In this document: positions 36,380-46,282 of the stretch, in pieces | Numbering within the stretch: the first letter of the stretch is position 1 | Layout: every line of letters begins with the position of its first letter | DNA from: Microscillaceae bacterium | GTDB lineage: Bacteria; Bacteroidota; Bacteroidia; Cytophagales; Microscillaceae | Assembly (NCBI GenBank): GCA_025054775.1 | Contig: JANWZA010000022.1 | Coordinates: 62,001-126,000 of the forward strand | Reading direction: 5' to 3' | DNA length: 64,000 bases | Notes under the pieces: model-generated | Database searches by the model: none | Told to the model about the DNA's origin: nothing | What the model saw: only the letters and a program-made list of their open reading frames with translations | Translations under genes and position numbers: made by a program

Positions 36380-37240
36380 CTACCGAATAGCTTTAAGACT
36401 CATATCCAAACTTTTATAGGAATGAGTTAGAGCTCCTATGGATATGAAATCCACCCCTGTTTCGGCAATAGGAACGACGGTTTGCAAATCAATCCCTCCT
36501 GAGGCTTCAGTAGGTATACGTTTGTTGATTAACTTAACGGCTTCTTTGAGGTCAGGTAAAGAGAAATTATCTAACATAATAAAATCAACCCCTCCTGTGG
36601 CTAACACCTGCTCTACCTCGTGCAAATTACGGACTTCTATTTCTATCTTTAGTTTTTTTTGCGTGTATTCGAGGTAATTTTTGGCATTTTCAATGGCTTG
36701 GGTAATTCCTCCTGCATAGTCAATGTGGTTATCTTTGAGCATAATCATATCATACAACCCAACTCTGTGGTTCATACCTCCACCAATGTAAACTGCCCAC
36801 TTTTCCATGAGGCGAAAGTTAGGAGTGGTTTTGCGGGTATCTAATAGTTTGGTGTGCGTGTGAGCGATGGCTTGCACATATTGGTGCGTAAGGGTGGCAA
36901 TTCCGCTCATGCGTTGCATGCAATTTAAGACTAATCTCTCTGCCGTCAAAATAGAACGCGCGCTTCCTGCCACTATAAGAGCCACATCCCCATGCTTGAC
37001 GGCTTGCCCGTCCTGCAATAAAATATTTACTTTAAGCGATTGGTCTAGATGCTTAAAAATTTGCTCTGCTAAGGCAACACCTGCCAAAATGCCTCGGTCT
37101 TTAATGATGAGTTGGGCCTTGCCAACAACTTCAGCAGGGACGCTGGCAAGGGTAGAGTGGTCGCCCTCCCCCACATCTTCGGCAAGGGCTCTTTCTATAA
37201 AAAGATGTATCTTCTCAGCAGTAAGGTAAGGCAAGTTCAT
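36380..37240 (-). CDS. nadC: Nicotinate-nucleotide pyrophosphorylase (carboxylating)
   Basis: A 286-residue enzyme that converts quinolinate and PRPP to nicotinate mononucleotide in NAD synthesis. Typical segments: ALAEDVGEGDHST near the start, RLVLNCMQRMSGIATLT, DTRKTTPNFRLMEKWAVYIGGGMNHRVGLYDMIMLKDNH, IEIEVRNL, and FIMLDN. Length matches QAPRTase. Downstream of the promoter at 37284-37315, which lies within the 3' end of tgt. nadA and nadB are not in the window. Confidence 0.95.
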   Translation of the reverse strand: MNLPYLTAEKIHLFIERALAEDVGEGDHSTLASVPAEVVGKAQLIIKDRGILAGVALAEQIFKHLDQSLKVNILLQDGQAVKHGDVALIVAGSARSILTAERLVLNCMQRMSGIATLTHQYVQAIAHTHTKLLDTRKTTPNFRLMEKWAVYIGGGMNHRVGLYDMIMLKDNHIDYAGGITQAIENAKNYLEYTQKKLKIEIEVRNLHEVEQVLATGGVDFIMLDNFSLPDLKEAVKLINKRIPTEASGGIDLQTVVPIAETGVDFISIGALTHSYKSLDMSLKAIR

Positions 37241-37283
37241 AAAAGAGCAAGGAAGTTAGGCTTTGAAATGTATTTGCAGGTGG

Positions 37284-37315
37284 CAAAGTTAAATTTTTTG
37301 TGTGATAATCGGCAA
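37284..37315 (-). promoter_or_regulatory. Promoter of nadC inside the end of tgt
   Basis: Minus strand TTG (37313-37315), 21-bp spacer and TAACTTTG (37284-37291), ending 43 bp upstream of the nadC ATG. The -7 box covers the tgt stop codon at 37289-37291. Confidence 0.6.
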
Positions 37316-38419
37316 AATAGTTGCTTTCCATTGGCTAAATGTTTGGTTTTGAATCTGTTTGCGGGCTTCGCTTACAAGCCAAAGGTAAAAGCGTAAGTTG
37401 TGTAAAGTAGCTATTTGCGCCCCTAAAATCTCTCGGCTAATAATCAAGTGCCGAAGATAAGCCTTTGAATAGTAAGTACTTGCGTAACCGCCTAGCTGCT
37501 CATCAATGGGTGAGCCGTCAGCTTCCCACTTTTTATTTTTTATGTTGATAATACCTTGTGTGGTAAAAAGTGTGCCGTTGCGTGCATTGCGCGTGGGCAT
37601 TACACAATCAAACATATCTACGCCAAGGGCAATGCTTTCTAAAATATTAGCAGGAGTACCTACGCCCATAAGGTAACGTGGCTTCTCTTGAGGCAGAATT
37701 TCATTCACCAAAGCAATGGTTTCATACATTTGTTCTACAGGTTCGCCAACGGCTAACCCACCGATAGCGTTTCCCGCACAATCTTGCAAAGCTACAAACT
37801 CTGCTGATTGCTTGCGTAAATCTTTATATATACTCCCCTGCACAATAGGAAACAGCACCTGCTCCTTGCCATACAATGGTTCGGTCTGCTCAAACTGCCT
37901 GATACAACGCTCTAACCAGCGGTGCGTAAGGTGCATAGATCTTTCGGCATAGCTGTATTCGCAAGGGTAAGGTGGACACTCATCAAATGCCATTATAATA
38001 TCTGCTCCAATGACTCGCTGCGTATTGATCACATTTTCAGGAGTGAACACGTGCCGTGAGCCATCAATATGCGATTGAAACTTTACGCCCTCTTCCGTAA
38101 TTTTACGTATGCCTGCCAGTGAGTACACTTGGTAGCCGCCGCTGTCAGTCAAAATAGGTCTATTCCAGTGATTAAACCCATGTAAGCCACCTAACTTTCT
38201 CAAAATTTCTAATCCTGGGCGCAAATAAAGATGATAGGTATTGCCTAAAATAATTTGTGCTTGAATATCTTGCTCTAATTCGCGTTGGTGTACAGCTTTG
38301 ACCGTCCCTGCCGTACCTACAGGCATAAAGATAGGAGTATCTATTTCACCTCGCTCTGTATAAATTTTGCCCACACGTGCCTGCGTAGTGGCATCACGTG
38401 CTTTGATTTCAAACCTCAT
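37289..38419 (-). CDS. tgt: tRNA-guanine transglycosylase lacking the usual zinc cysteines
   Basis: A 376-residue enzyme that replaces guanine with a queuosine precursor at position 34 of GUN-anticodon tRNAs. It has LTDSGGYQVYSL (catalytic Asp92), MAFDECPP, GGLAVGEP, and the nucleophile Asp in GVDMFDCVMPTRNARNG (268-271). The structural zinc site of the bacterial enzyme is a CxCxxC plus a His. At residues 308-315 the cysteines are absent (QLGGYAST), while the His in ATLHNLRFYL remains. The same loss is recalled in other Bacteroidota Tgt proteins, so it may be lineage-wide. It lies about 100 bp downstream of the STAS/HATPase unit, on the same strand. Confidence 0.93.
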   Translation of the reverse strand: MRFEIKARDATTQARVGKIYTERGEIDTPIFMPVGTAGTVKAVHQRELEQDIQAQIILGNTYHLYLRPGLEILRKLGGLHGFNHWNRPILTDSGGYQVYSLAGIRKITEEGVKFQSHIDGSRHVFTPENVINTQRVIGADIIMAFDECPPYPCEYSYAERSMHLTHRWLERCIRQFEQTEPLYGKEQVLFPIVQGSIYKDLRKQSAEFVALQDCAGNAIGGLAVGEPVEQMYETIALVNEILPQEKPRYLMGVGTPANILESIALGVDMFDCVMPTRNARNGTLFTTQGIINIKNKKWEADGSPIDEQLGGYASTYYSKAYLRHLIISREILGAQIATLHNLRFYLWLVSEARKQIQNQTFSQWKATILPIITQKI

Positions 38420-38516
38420 GGCTGGTTGCCGTTTTCATTTCGTTATGTCAGGTAGGGCTTTGAGTTTTGCTATCATAACTTGTAATTTATTTTTTGAAGA
38501 AGGTTCTCCTAACAAG

Positions 38517-38954
38517 TTATGGGTTGTTTCGTAAAAACTTTTTAGTCATTCTCCATAGACTATAGCCTCTCTCGCGTCTAACTTCTACACTATCCATAAT
38601 ACGCGAAACAAGCATTAGCCCCATACCTCCTTTTCTCTTGTCGTTAATTAACTTTTGTAAGTTAGGAGTTTGGTAATTAGTATTGGGGTCAAAAGAATCA
38701 TTATTGTAGTCTGTAATTTCAAAAATAAGTTCATCATTACAATCTTTAATATTCAACTCAATAATTTGATTAGGGTTGTCTTGTGAGGCATGAATAATTA
38801 AGTTACTGCAAATTTCATCCACGGCTAGCACAAGTTGGTTGTTCTCTATATCCGATAACATAAGATTTTTCAAGGCAGCACTCACAAATTCTCTAATTTG
38901 TATGAGGCTTTCTTTTCTAGCATTAGCTTTATAGTAATGATGATACCTCCTCAT
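38517..38954 (-). CDS. RsbW/SpoIIAB-like HATPase (anti-sigma-type kinase)
   Basis: A 145-residue GHKL ATPase. It has an N box in LAVDEICSNLIIHA and the G1/G2 region ITDYNNDSFDPN and KGGMGLMLVSRIMD. Such proteins phosphorylate a STAS antagonist on serine and bind the target protein when unphosphorylated. The start codon overlaps the stop of the STAS gene in an ATGA arrangement, so the two are translationally coupled. The target is unknown, since no alternative sigma factor is adjacent; non-sigma targets are common outside Firmicutes. Confidence 0.85.
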   Translation of the reverse strand: MRRYHHYYKANARKESLIQIREFVSAALKNLMLSDIENNQLVLAVDEICSNLIIHASQDNPNQIIELNIKDCNDELIFEITDYNNDSFDPNTNYQTPNLQKLINDKRKGGMGLMLVSRIMDSVEVRRERGYSLWRMTKKFLRNNP

Positions 38955-39283
38955 AACTTCTTTCGGGCTTCTTGTTCAGTGGCAGCGATTGTAAGCAGTG
39001 TATCTAGTCCTACAATTTGAAATACATTTCTTACTTTGGGGCTTAATCCAAACAGTACCAAAGTTATATTTCGCTCTTCAAATTCCTTTATGTAAGACAT
39101 AAATACACCCACACCCGCCGAAGAGATATAATTGAGGTTCGTACAATCTACCAAGAGCTTTTTCTTTTGCTGAGCTACTGCTTGCTCTATGGCTTTATCT
39201 AAGTTGATAGCAGAAGCTGCATCTAAATCCCCGAAAATTTGTATAGTTCTAGAATCAGCTTGGTCAAAGTAATTAATTTGCAT
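38951..39283 (-). CDS. STAS-domain anti-anti-sigma-type protein
   Basis: A 110-residue single STAS domain. The phosphorylation segment is LVDCTNLNYISSAGVGVFMS, with Ser54 and Ser55 at the expected phosphorylated position (DSxG-like). It pairs with the HATPase gene, which overlaps it by 4 bp. The likely phosphatase is a SpoIIE-type protein such as the one at 11468-14140, but that link is inferred. The ATG at 39283 is chosen because a longer frame adds 21 residues unlike the family. Confidence 0.88.
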   Translation of the reverse strand: MQINYFDQADSRTIQIFGDLDAASAINLDKAIEQAVAQQKKKLLVDCTNLNYISSAGVGVFMSYIKEFEERNITLVLFGLSPKVRNVFQIVGLDTLLTIAATEQEARKKL

Positions 39284-39394
39284 GGTCAAAATATAGATTT
39301 GGGACTTATGCGGTAAGTCAAAACCGCAAATAAGATAATTAAACAAATTTTCATTTTGATAAAATAAGCAAAAGATGTACCTTTACCTTAGTAG

Positions 39395-39402
39395 CAAAAG
39401 TA
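39395..39402 (-). promoter_or_regulatory. -7 box upstream of the STAS gene
   Basis: TACTTTTG on the minus strand fits TAnnTTTG, about 110 bp upstream of the ATG at 39283. No well-placed TTG. Confidence 0.35.
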
Positions 39403-39428
39403 CACCTTGAATTTTATGTAGCCGAAAC

Positions 39429-40187
39429 TTATTCACGCATTTGGTTGTAATCTTTTCGCTTAAGCTTAATTGGACAGGCTCTACCAATATCAGGAAAGGC
39501 ATAGCTTAGCGTTACTACGGTAAAAAAATACATATCTCTATCCTTTGGATTTCCTGTGTAGTAAGCTGCAGGTCTTGGAGTATAAACCTGTCCACTAACA
39601 TCTACTCCAACATCGTCCAAATAATCGGTAAAAGTAAAGCGTGAACCGAACTCTAATCCTAAATTCCAATTATCTTTCAATACTGTCTTAAAACCTATCC
39701 CCAAAGGAATACTTGCAGTAATTGTAGGATATTTAGGCTGAATGTTGGTTACGGATTGAAAGTTAGTAATTCCTACTCCTCCAAATAAGTATGGACTAAA
39801 AGTAATTGGATTTTTTTTAGAACCACCTCTAAAATTGAAAAAATTATATTCTAACTGCCCTGATACCTCTAAAAGGATAGTTACGAAACGATGATTCCTA
39901 GCCCTTGCGAAAGGATCTGAAGCACTGGAGTCCTTTGCACCGATGCGTCCGTAAGCTAAGTTAGCCCTCAGACTAAGAGCATTACTAAAATTGAAGCGGT
40001 AAAATCCACTAAACGTTGGTCTCACAGAGCGATAATTCAATATAACAGGTGAAAGTTCTCCTTTGTAATGAGCCAACCCCGCAGTAATACCTAATTCATG
40101 AGTTTGCGCGTAGCTGTATTTCTCAGATATGCTACCAAGAAAGATACTTACAATCCCTAAAAGAAAAATTATATTTACTCTCTTCAT
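39429..40187 (-). CDS. DUF6089 outer-membrane beta-barrel protein, copy 1
   Basis: A 252-residue predicted outer-membrane barrel with signal peptide MKRVNIIFLLGIVSIFLGS. Eight or so amphipathic strands follow, such as HELGITAGLAHYKGELS, SLRANLAYGRIGA, and SFGGVGITNF-like segments, then NLGLEFGSRFTFTDYLDDV, the family's most recognisable motif, and YFFTVVTLSYAF. It closely resembles the next gene upstream (40216-41199), 28 bp away, and is probably its duplicate. Function unknown; family members are found beside gliding/T9SS genes in this phylum. Confidence 0.8.
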   Translation of the reverse strand: MKRVNIIFLLGIVSIFLGSISEKYSYAQTHELGITAGLAHYKGELSPVILNYRSVRPTFSGFYRFNFSNALSLRANLAYGRIGAKDSSASDPFARARNHRFVTILLEVSGQLEYNFFNFRGGSKKNPITFSPYLFGGVGITNFQSVTNIQPKYPTITASIPLGIGFKTVLKDNWNLGLEFGSRFTFTDYLDDVGVDVSGQVYTPRPAAYYTGNPKDRDMYFFTVVTLSYAFPDIGRACPIKLKRKDYNQMRE

Positions 40188-40215
40188 TTAAGTTAAAGTT
40201 TTGTAACTTGATTGA

Positions 40216-41199
40216 TTATTTAAATCTAGGACAACGCAATCCCACGTTCACAATGTAAGTAAGGTGAAATCCTGTTACCAAGTAAATATCTCTTTGGCCT
40301 GGGTCGCCACGCTTATCGCCTTTTGCTCCAAAACCACTCACCGTTTCATATACATTTCCTTGTGAACCAATGATGTTTACTAATGGATTAATCGTTTGCG
40401 TAATTCTATCCACATCTCTTGTACCGAAACGTACCCCTCCTGTGGGTTCTAGGGTTCTATTTGCCATTGCAATAACGAGGGGATCGCCTAGATCATCAGG
40501 ATCTGCGTAGTTACCACTTACATCATCAAGATAATCAGTGAAAGTATAACGAAACACTGCCTCAAAAGATAAATCCCAACGGTCATCTAATTTCCAACGT
40601 ATTCCTGCTCCAAGAGGAACCACAGGAGTAAACAACGAATAGCGGCGAGCATACCCTGGGCGTCCCTGTCCTTCAGTTCCAAGAGGTTGTAAGTTTACCC
40701 AATCTCCACCGAAAGCTTGAGGAGTGCGTGCCTTTGGATTATGATGAATCATTCCAATACCAATCTCTGCATAAGGAGTCCACTTCTTACGTCGGTAGTA
40801 CTGTCCCCCACTCGGAAAAAAATCTACATTAATAGTACCTGCTAATTCTATAATGTCGTTTCTAAAATGAGCATTACGTATGTGCCTAAATCGGTGCCTT
40901 TCATGATTTATATCTGCTGCTTTGAAATCGGAGGCAGTAATCCGTCCCCAATTCAAATTTGCTTGCACATGCACTCTCGGACTCAACTTCCGAATCAAGT
41001 GTAGACCTATATTAGGACGAGTTGCTGAAATATCAGTACTTACATACTGCGTAAGCGGATTCAAATCACCAAAGTAATTTATGGCATTCAGCTGCACACC
41101 CACAGCATAGTAGCCAATATCTCTTCTTTGGGCTTGCAAATGCATCGAAAGCAATAATGCAAGGCTTGGGAGCAAAAGAGAAAGGGTAATTTTTTTCAT
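40216..41199 (-). CDS. DUF6089 outer-membrane beta-barrel protein, copy 2
   Basis: A 327-residue predicted outer-membrane barrel. Signal peptide MKKITLSLLLPSLALLLSMH with LQAQ. It shares with the downstream copy the YAVGVQLNAINYFGDLNP strand, WTPYAEIGIGMIHHNP, the DLSFEAVFRYTFTDYLDDV motif, and the end FHLTYIVNVGLRCP. It is longer because of a 60-residue insertion after the DYLDD motif. The ATG at 41199 is chosen because a promoter at 41212-41243 lies inside a 25-residue extension. It heads a two-gene unit with copy 1. Confidence 0.8.
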   Translation of the reverse strand: MKKITLSLLLPSLALLLSMHLQAQRRDIGYYAVGVQLNAINYFGDLNPLTQYVSTDISATRPNIGLHLIRKLSPRVHVQANLNWGRITASDFKAADINHERHRFRHIRNAHFRNDIIELAGTINVDFFPSGGQYYRRKKWTPYAEIGIGMIHHNPKARTPQAFGGDWVNLQPLGTEGQGRPGYARRYSLFTPVVPLGAGIRWKLDDRWDLSFEAVFRYTFTDYLDDVSGNYADPDDLGDPLVIAMANRTLEPTGGVRFGTRDVDRITQTINPLVNIIGSQGNVYETVSGFGAKGDKRGDPGQRDIYLVTGFHLTYIVNVGLRCPRFK

Positions 41200-41211
41200 A
41201 GAGACAAACAA

Positions 41212-41243
41212 CAAATCTATATCCTTAATTGAAAAAACACCAA
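41212..41243 (-). promoter_or_regulatory. Promoter of the DUF6089 pair
   Basis: Minus strand TTG (41241-41243), 21-bp spacer, TAGATTTG (41212-41219), 13 bp upstream of the ATG at 41199. It excludes the longer reading frame. Confidence 0.6.
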
Positions 41244-41457
41244 CTTGATAGTTCAATAGATTTAGTTCATTCACAAAAAAGATAAAATGCGGGGATACAC
41301 TATTTTCACTTTAAGTACATCTCTTGCAACCGATATCTACGTAAGGCTTTCAAAAAAGTTTTGTTTTTTGTAATTTATTTTTTTGAATTTGTATAAAAAA
41401 TGAAAGCAGGGTTATTACCAAATAACCGATATAAGTAACTTTTTGAGCAAAAAAGTA

Positions 41458-41465
41458 TATCTTTG
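41458..41465 (+). promoter_or_regulatory. -7 box upstream of ruvB
   Basis: TATCTTTG fits TAnnTTTG, 33 bp upstream of the ruvB ATG. The nearest TTG is too close, so the -33 element is unclear. Confidence 0.45.
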
Positions 41466-41498
41466 TAGTGTAAACTAATTTATTTTACACTCTTTATC

Positions 41499-42533
41499 AT
41501 GCGAAAAGATTATTTGAGAGGAGAAAAAGAACACCTTTCAGAAGCCGAGAAAGTGATAGAAAAAGCCCTCAGACCTCTTACTTTTTCTGATTTCACAGGG
41601 CAAAGCAAAGTTGTTCAAAACCTAAACATATTTGTAGAAGCCGCTCAAAAACGAAAAGAAGCTCTTGACCACGTCCTTTTGCACGGTCCTCCTGGTTTAG
41701 GAAAAACTACCCTTGCTCATATCATTGCTAACGAATTGAAAACTAATATCAAAATTACCTCTGGACCTGTATTAGATAAACCTAGCGACTTGGCAGGGCT
41801 GCTTACTAACCTAGAACCTTTTGATGTGCTCTTTATTGATGAGATTCACCGCCTCAATCCAATCGTTGAGGAGTATCTCTACTCTGCCATGGAGGACTAC
41901 AAAATTGACATCATGCTTGACTCTGGACCTAATGCCCGTAGTATCCAAATTAACCTTAATCCTTTTACACTAATTGGAGCTACCACACGCTCAGGGCTAC
42001 TTACTGCTCCCTTAAGAGCAAGGTTTGGTATTACAGCAAGGTTGGAATATTATGACGCCGAACTATTAACTAAAATCGTAAAACGCTCTTGTGCTATCCT
42101 TAACACACCCATTGAAGACGAAGCCGCTTTCGAAATCGCCCGCAGAAGCAGAGGCACACCCCGAATTGCTAATAACTTGCTTCGCAGAACGCGCGATTTT
42201 GCCCAAGTCAAATCCGAAGGTAAAATTACCAAAGAAATTGCCCGCTTAGCTCTAGATGCCCTCGAAGTTGATGAATATGGCTTAGATGAAATGGACAATC
42301 GCATTTTAAGTGTTATCATTGAAAAATTTAAGGGAGGCCCTGTCGGTATTGCTACTATCGCTGCCGCTTGTGGTGAGGAAGCTGAAACGATTGAAGAAGT
42401 GTACGAGCCCTTTTTAATCAAAGAAGGATTTATCAAACGCACCGCCAGAGGAAGAGAAGCCACAGAATTAGCCTATAAGCATTTAGGATTCAACCCTAAA
42501 AACAATTTGTACAACCAACAACTTTTTGAGTGA
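41499..42533 (+). CDS. ruvB: Holliday junction branch migration helicase RuvB
   Basis: A 344-residue AAA+ ATPase that drives branch migration with RuvA. Walker [10 protein letters not shown] (63-71), Walker [10 protein letters not shown] (about 110-118), [11 protein letters not shown] (sensor 1 region), [13 protein letters not shown] (arginine/sensor 2) and a C-terminal winged-helix domain. Length matches RuvB. ruvA and ruvC are not adjacent. The histidine kinase gene follows 98 bp later on the same strand with its own -7-like box. Confidence 0.97.
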   Translation: MRKDYLRGEKEHLSEAEKVIEKALRPLTFSDFTGQSKVVQNLNIFVEAAQKRKEALDHVLLHGPPGLGKTTLAHIIANELKTNIKITSGPVLDKPSDLAGLLTNLEPFDVLFIDEIHRLNPIVEEYLYSAMEDYKIDIMLDSGPNARSIQINLNPFTLIGATTRSGLLTAPLRARFGITARLEYYDAELLTKIVKRSCAILNTPIEDEAAFEIARRSRGTPRIANNLLRRTRDFAQVKSEGKITKEIARLALDALEVDEYGLDEMDNRILSVIIEKFKGGPVGIATIAAACGEEAETIEEVYEPFLIKEGFIKRTARGREATELAYKHLGFNPKNNLYNQQLFE

Positions 42534-42584
42534 AGTTAAGTTTCTTTTAATGGTTTATTGATTTCTCTTTTATTCAAAAAGTGC

Positions 42585-42592
42585 TAATTTTG
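42585..42592 (+). promoter_or_regulatory. -7 box upstream of the histidine kinase gene
   Basis: TAATTTTG fits TAnnTTTG, 39 bp upstream of the ATG at 42632. A TTG lies 24 bp further upstream, slightly longer than the usual spacing. Confidence 0.4.
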
Positions 42593-42631
42593 AAAACTAA
42601 ATTTAGTGTCTAAACTTAACATAGTTTCCCT

Positions 42632-43888
42632 ATGAAAACTCCTCCTATACCTGCTAACGAGAAACAACGCTTACACGCCTTACAGCGATATAAAATTTTA
42701 GATACTCCTTTTGAAAAAGAATATGACGATATTGTTAAACTAATTGCTGAAATATGCGAAGTCCCTTTTGCCCTTATTTCTCTTATTGACAGCCACAGGC
42801 AATGGAACAAAGCTATGTTAGGTAATATCCAACAAAATGTTGAGCGTAACCTCACTTTTTGTGCCCATGCCATTAACCAAAACGATTTGTTTGTTATTGA
42901 AGACGCTCTCAATGACGACCGCGTAGCAGACAACCCCTTCGTAGTTAATCCACCAGGAGTTCGCTTTTATGCAGGTAAACCGCTAACCACACCTGACGGC
43001 TACAACATCGGAACCCTCTGTGTGATTGATACTCAACCTCGAAAACTGAACGAAAAGCAAAAACTAGCCCTTGAAGTACTAGCAAATCAAGTAATCAAGC
43101 AACTAGAACTGCGAATAAAAATACGCGAATTAGAGTCAGCTACATTAGAAATAAAACATCAAAGTGCTGTTTTACAAAAGCAAAGTAAAAAATTAAAAGC
43201 TCTTAATGAAACCAAAGATACTTTGTTAGCCATTATTAGCCATGACCTGCGAAGTCCACTTAATGCTTTGACAGGGCTACTTTCTATTCTAGAACAAAAC
43301 CTCATTTCGCAAGAAGACTTTATTTTTCATACCCGATTGCTCAAAGATAAACTAAATAACTTGAATAATACCCTAGAAACTCTCCTCCACTGGGCAAGCA
43401 GCCAATTAAAACACACCACTACCAAAGCCGAAAACATTGACCTCAAAGTGATAAGCCAAGAAATTGTAGATTTTTTGTCAGATATAGCAAAAAACAAAAA
43501 CATAGTAATCAAGAATAATATCACTAATCCTGCTTGGGCGTGGGCTGATAAAAACCACATGCGTCTAGTTCTCCGAAATTTGATAAGTAATGCCATTAAA
43601 TTCACCCATGAGGGAGGTGAGATAACTATTTGGGCAGAAAAAAATAATCATACCCTGAAAGTTTTTGTAAAAGATACAGGCGTTGGCATAAGCCCTGAAA
43701 AGCAAAAACAACTTTTTTCTTCTTTTGGTATAGACAAAAGTACAAGAGGTACAAAAGGTGAAAGCGGTACAGGGTTAGGGCTTATGCTTTGTAAAGAATT
43801 TTTAGAAAAAAATTGTGGTAAAATCGGCTTTGAAAGCCAACCTGGAAAAGGTTCTACCTTTTTCTTTACTATCCCTGCCTCATGTTAA
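42632..43888 (+). CDS. GAF-domain sensor histidine kinase
   Basis: A 418-residue cytoplasmic kinase with no membrane segment. The GAF domain (about 20-165) contains VPFALISLIDSHRQWNKAM and GTLCVIDTQPRKL. After a short coiled coil comes HisKA with ISHDLRSPLNAL (His about 206), then the HATPase with NLISNAIKFTHEGG, VKDTGVGISPEKQ and GTGLGLMLCKEFL. Autophosphorylation on His and transfer to a response regulator is expected. No response regulator gene is adjacent. The sensed ligand is unknown; GAF domains of this type are often attached to soluble kinases. Confidence 0.9.
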   Translation: MKTPPIPANEKQRLHALQRYKILDTPFEKEYDDIVKLIAEICEVPFALISLIDSHRQWNKAMLGNIQQNVERNLTFCAHAINQNDLFVIEDALNDDRVADNPFVVNPPGVRFYAGKPLTTPDGYNIGTLCVIDTQPRKLNEKQKLALEVLANQVIKQLELRIKIRELESATLEIKHQSAVLQKQSKKLKALNETKDTLLAIISHDLRSPLNALTGLLSILEQNLISQEDFIFHTRLLKDKLNNLNNTLETLLHWASSQLKHTTTKAENIDLKVISQEIVDFLSDIAKNKNIVIKNNITNPAWAWADKNHMRLVLRNLISNAIKFTHEGGEITIWAEKNNHTLKVFVKDTGVGISPEKQKQLFSSFGIDKSTRGTKGESGTGLGLMLCKEFLEKNCGKIGFESQPGKGSTFFFTIPASC

Positions 43889-44010
43889 GCAAAAATCTAT
43901 GCTTGTTTGCTAACACTTACTAAGTAAAAACTTAAACTCTATCTTGCATCTCTATAACTACAAATCTCCTTAATATTAGTTTTGTCTTACCTTCAAACAA
44001 ACATACTCCT

Positions 44011-46137
44011 ATGAAACCTAATTTTACTCAACTTGGTTTGCAACTTAACAAGTTTTCAACTTTACAACCCATACTTGAAAAAAATTTTACCTCGTATGAA
44101 GGTATTTTAATTAAACCTCTCTATACAGAACAAGACATAAAGCCGATAGAACACCTCCACTTTATCGCGGGTGTACCTCCATACTTGCGAGGCCCTTATG
44201 CCAGTATGTATACACAACGTCCTTGGACTATTCGCCAGTACGCGGGCTTTTCTACAGCAGAAGAAAGCAATGCTTTTTATCGTCGTAATCTAGCGGCAGG
44301 GCAAAAAGGCTTGTCAATTGCCTTTGATTTAGCTACACATAGAGGCTACGACTCTGACCACCCACGTGTTGTAGGTGATGTAGGCAAGGCAGGCGTGGCA
44401 ATAGATACAGTAGAAGACATGAAAATACTCTTTGAGGGTATTCCCTTAGATAAAATGTCCGTTTCTATGACCATGAACGGTGCAGTAATCCCTATCATGG
44501 CTTTCTATATTGTTGCAGCAGAAGAACAGGGAGTTGCCCCACAAAAATTAAGCGGAACAATACAAAATGACATCCTAAAAGAATTTATGGTACGTAATAC
44601 CTACATCTACCCGCCTGCCCCCAGCATGAGAATTATTGCCGATATTTTTGCTTACACCGCTCAATATATGCCTAAGTTCAACTCTATTTCTATCTCTGGG
44701 TATCACATGCACGAAGCAGGAGCCCCTGCACACCTCGAACTTGCTTACACACTAGCAAACGGACTAGAATATATCCGTACAGGACTGCAAGCAGGATTAA
44801 AGATAGATGATTTTGCTCCCCGACTATCCTTCTTCTGGGGAATCGGTATGCACTTTTTTATGGAAATTGCTAAAATGCGCGCAGGAAGACTGCTGTGGGC
44901 AAAAATTGTAAGGCAGTTTAATCCCCAAAACCCTACGTCTATGGCTTTGCGCACCCATTGCCAAACTTCAGGATATTCCCTTACAGAGCAAGATGTATTT
45001 AACAACGTTACGCGCACTTGTGTGGAAGCTTTAGCTGCTGCCTTCGGGCATACGCAATCCCTACATACCAACTCTCTAGATGAAGCCATAGCCCTTCCTA
45101 CGGACTTCTCGGCTCGTATCGCCCGCAACACGCAAATCTTCTTACAAGAAGAAACCGGTATTTGCCAAGTTATTGACCCTTGGGGAGGCTCATTTTATCT
45201 AGAATACCTTACCCACCAACTCTGCCATAAGGCCTGGAAACTAATTCAAGAGGTTGAAGATTTGGGAGGTATGGCAAAAGCGATTGAAACAGGCTTACCC
45301 AAAATACGAATAGAGGAAGCAGCTACCAAAAAGCAAGCACGAATCGATGCAGGTAAGGAAATTATTGTAGGAGTCAATAAGTTTAGACCCGAAAACGAGC
45401 CCCCAATTGAAATTCTAGAGATAGATAATACTGCAGTAAGAAATAAACAAATAGAACGATTAGCCCAAATTAAAGCACAACGCAATAATCAAGAAGTTGA
45501 GCAAGCCCTCGAAGCAATTACATACGCCGCACAAACTAAACAAGGCAACCTACTAGAGCTGGCAGTGCAAGCAGCTCGTAAACGTGCTACCCTAGGAGAA
45601 ATTTCACAAGCCATGGAAAAAGTTTTTGGCAGATACCAAGCCACAATACGCACCATCTCAGGAATTTATGCCTCCGAAATTACCGATGATGAAAACTTTA
45701 AAATCGCTCAACAATTAGCAGATAAATTTGCAGACATAGAAGGGCGAAGACCACGCATCCTCATCGCAAAAATGGGGCAAGATGGACACGATAGGGGAGC
45801 AAAAATAATCGCAACTAGCTTTGCAGACCTAGGTTTTGACGTAGACATCGGTTCGTTATTCCAAACTCCCGAAGAAGTAGCCTTACAAGCAATCGAAAAC
45901 GACGTACACGTTATCGGTGTGTCCAGCCTCGCAGCAGGGCATAAGACTTTAGTCCCACAACTTATTAACGAACTAAAAAAGTATAACCGAGATGATATTA
46001 TGGTAGTAGTAGGCGGAGTTATTCCACCACAAGATTACGATTTCCTTTATAAAGCAGGTGTAAAAGCTATCTATGGACCAGGTACTATTATTGCCGTCGC
46101 CGCACAAAACATACTAAAAAACTTAATGAATAACTAA
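44011..46137 (+). CDS. mutB: Methylmalonyl-CoA mutase, large (catalytic) subunit
   Basis: A 708-residue adenosylcobalamin enzyme that interconverts methylmalonyl-CoA and succinyl-CoA. The N-terminal TIM barrel has [27 protein letters not shown]-like segments ([14 protein letters not shown]). The C-terminal B12-binding domain carries DGHDRG (591-596) with His593 as the axial cobalt ligand, followed by [14 protein letters not shown] and [14 protein letters not shown]. The length and domain order match the large subunit. The small-subunit gene mutA is not in the window. MeaB is at 6652-7641, and B12 uptake genes lie at 54962-57951. Confidence 0.96.
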   Translation: MKPNFTQLGLQLNKFSTLQPILEKNFTSYEGILIKPLYTEQDIKPIEHLHFIAGVPPYLRGPYASMYTQRPWTIRQYAGFSTAEESNAFYRRNLAAGQKGLSIAFDLATHRGYDSDHPRVVGDVGKAGVAIDTVEDMKILFEGIPLDKMSVSMTMNGAVIPIMAFYIVAAEEQGVAPQKLSGTIQNDILKEFMVRNTYIYPPAPSMRIIADIFAYTAQYMPKFNSISISGYHMHEAGAPAHLELAYTLANGLEYIRTGLQAGLKIDDFAPRLSFFWGIGMHFFMEIAKMRAGRLLWAKIVRQFNPQNPTSMALRTHCQTSGYSLTEQDVFNNVTRTCVEALAAAFGHTQSLHTNSLDEAIALPTDFSARIARNTQIFLQEETGICQVIDPWGGSFYLEYLTHQLCHKAWKLIQEVEDLGGMAKAIETGLPKIRIEEAATKKQARIDAGKEIIVGVNKFRPENEPPIEILEIDNTAVRNKQIERLAQIKAQRNNQEVEQALEAITYAAQTKQGNLLELAVQAARKRATLGEISQAMEKVFGRYQATIRTISGIYASEITDDENFKIAQQLADKFADIEGRRPRILIAKMGQDGHDRGAKIIATSFADLGFDVDIGSLFQTPEEVALQAIENDVHVIGVSSLAAGHKTLVPQLINELKKYNRDDIMVVVGGVIPPQDYDFLYKAGVKAIYGPGTIIAVAAQNILKNLMNN

Positions 46138-46211
46138 AATTTTTTCCAAGTATATAACCTTACATATTTTTCACCATAAAATAAAAAACAAAATATTATT
46201 TAATTAAATTT

Positions 46212-46245
46212 AAGTACTTTTCTCTTCTTAGAAAGAAAAGTGCTT
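46212..46245 (+). terminator. Intrinsic terminator after the mutase gene
   Basis: AAGTACTTTTCT pairs with AGAAAAGTGCTT (one G-U pair) around a short loop, 75 bp after the stop, followed by TTAATATTTTGTT. Confidence 0.6.
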
Positions 46246-46282
46246 TAATATTTTGTTATCCTAAATACAAATTAATATATGC

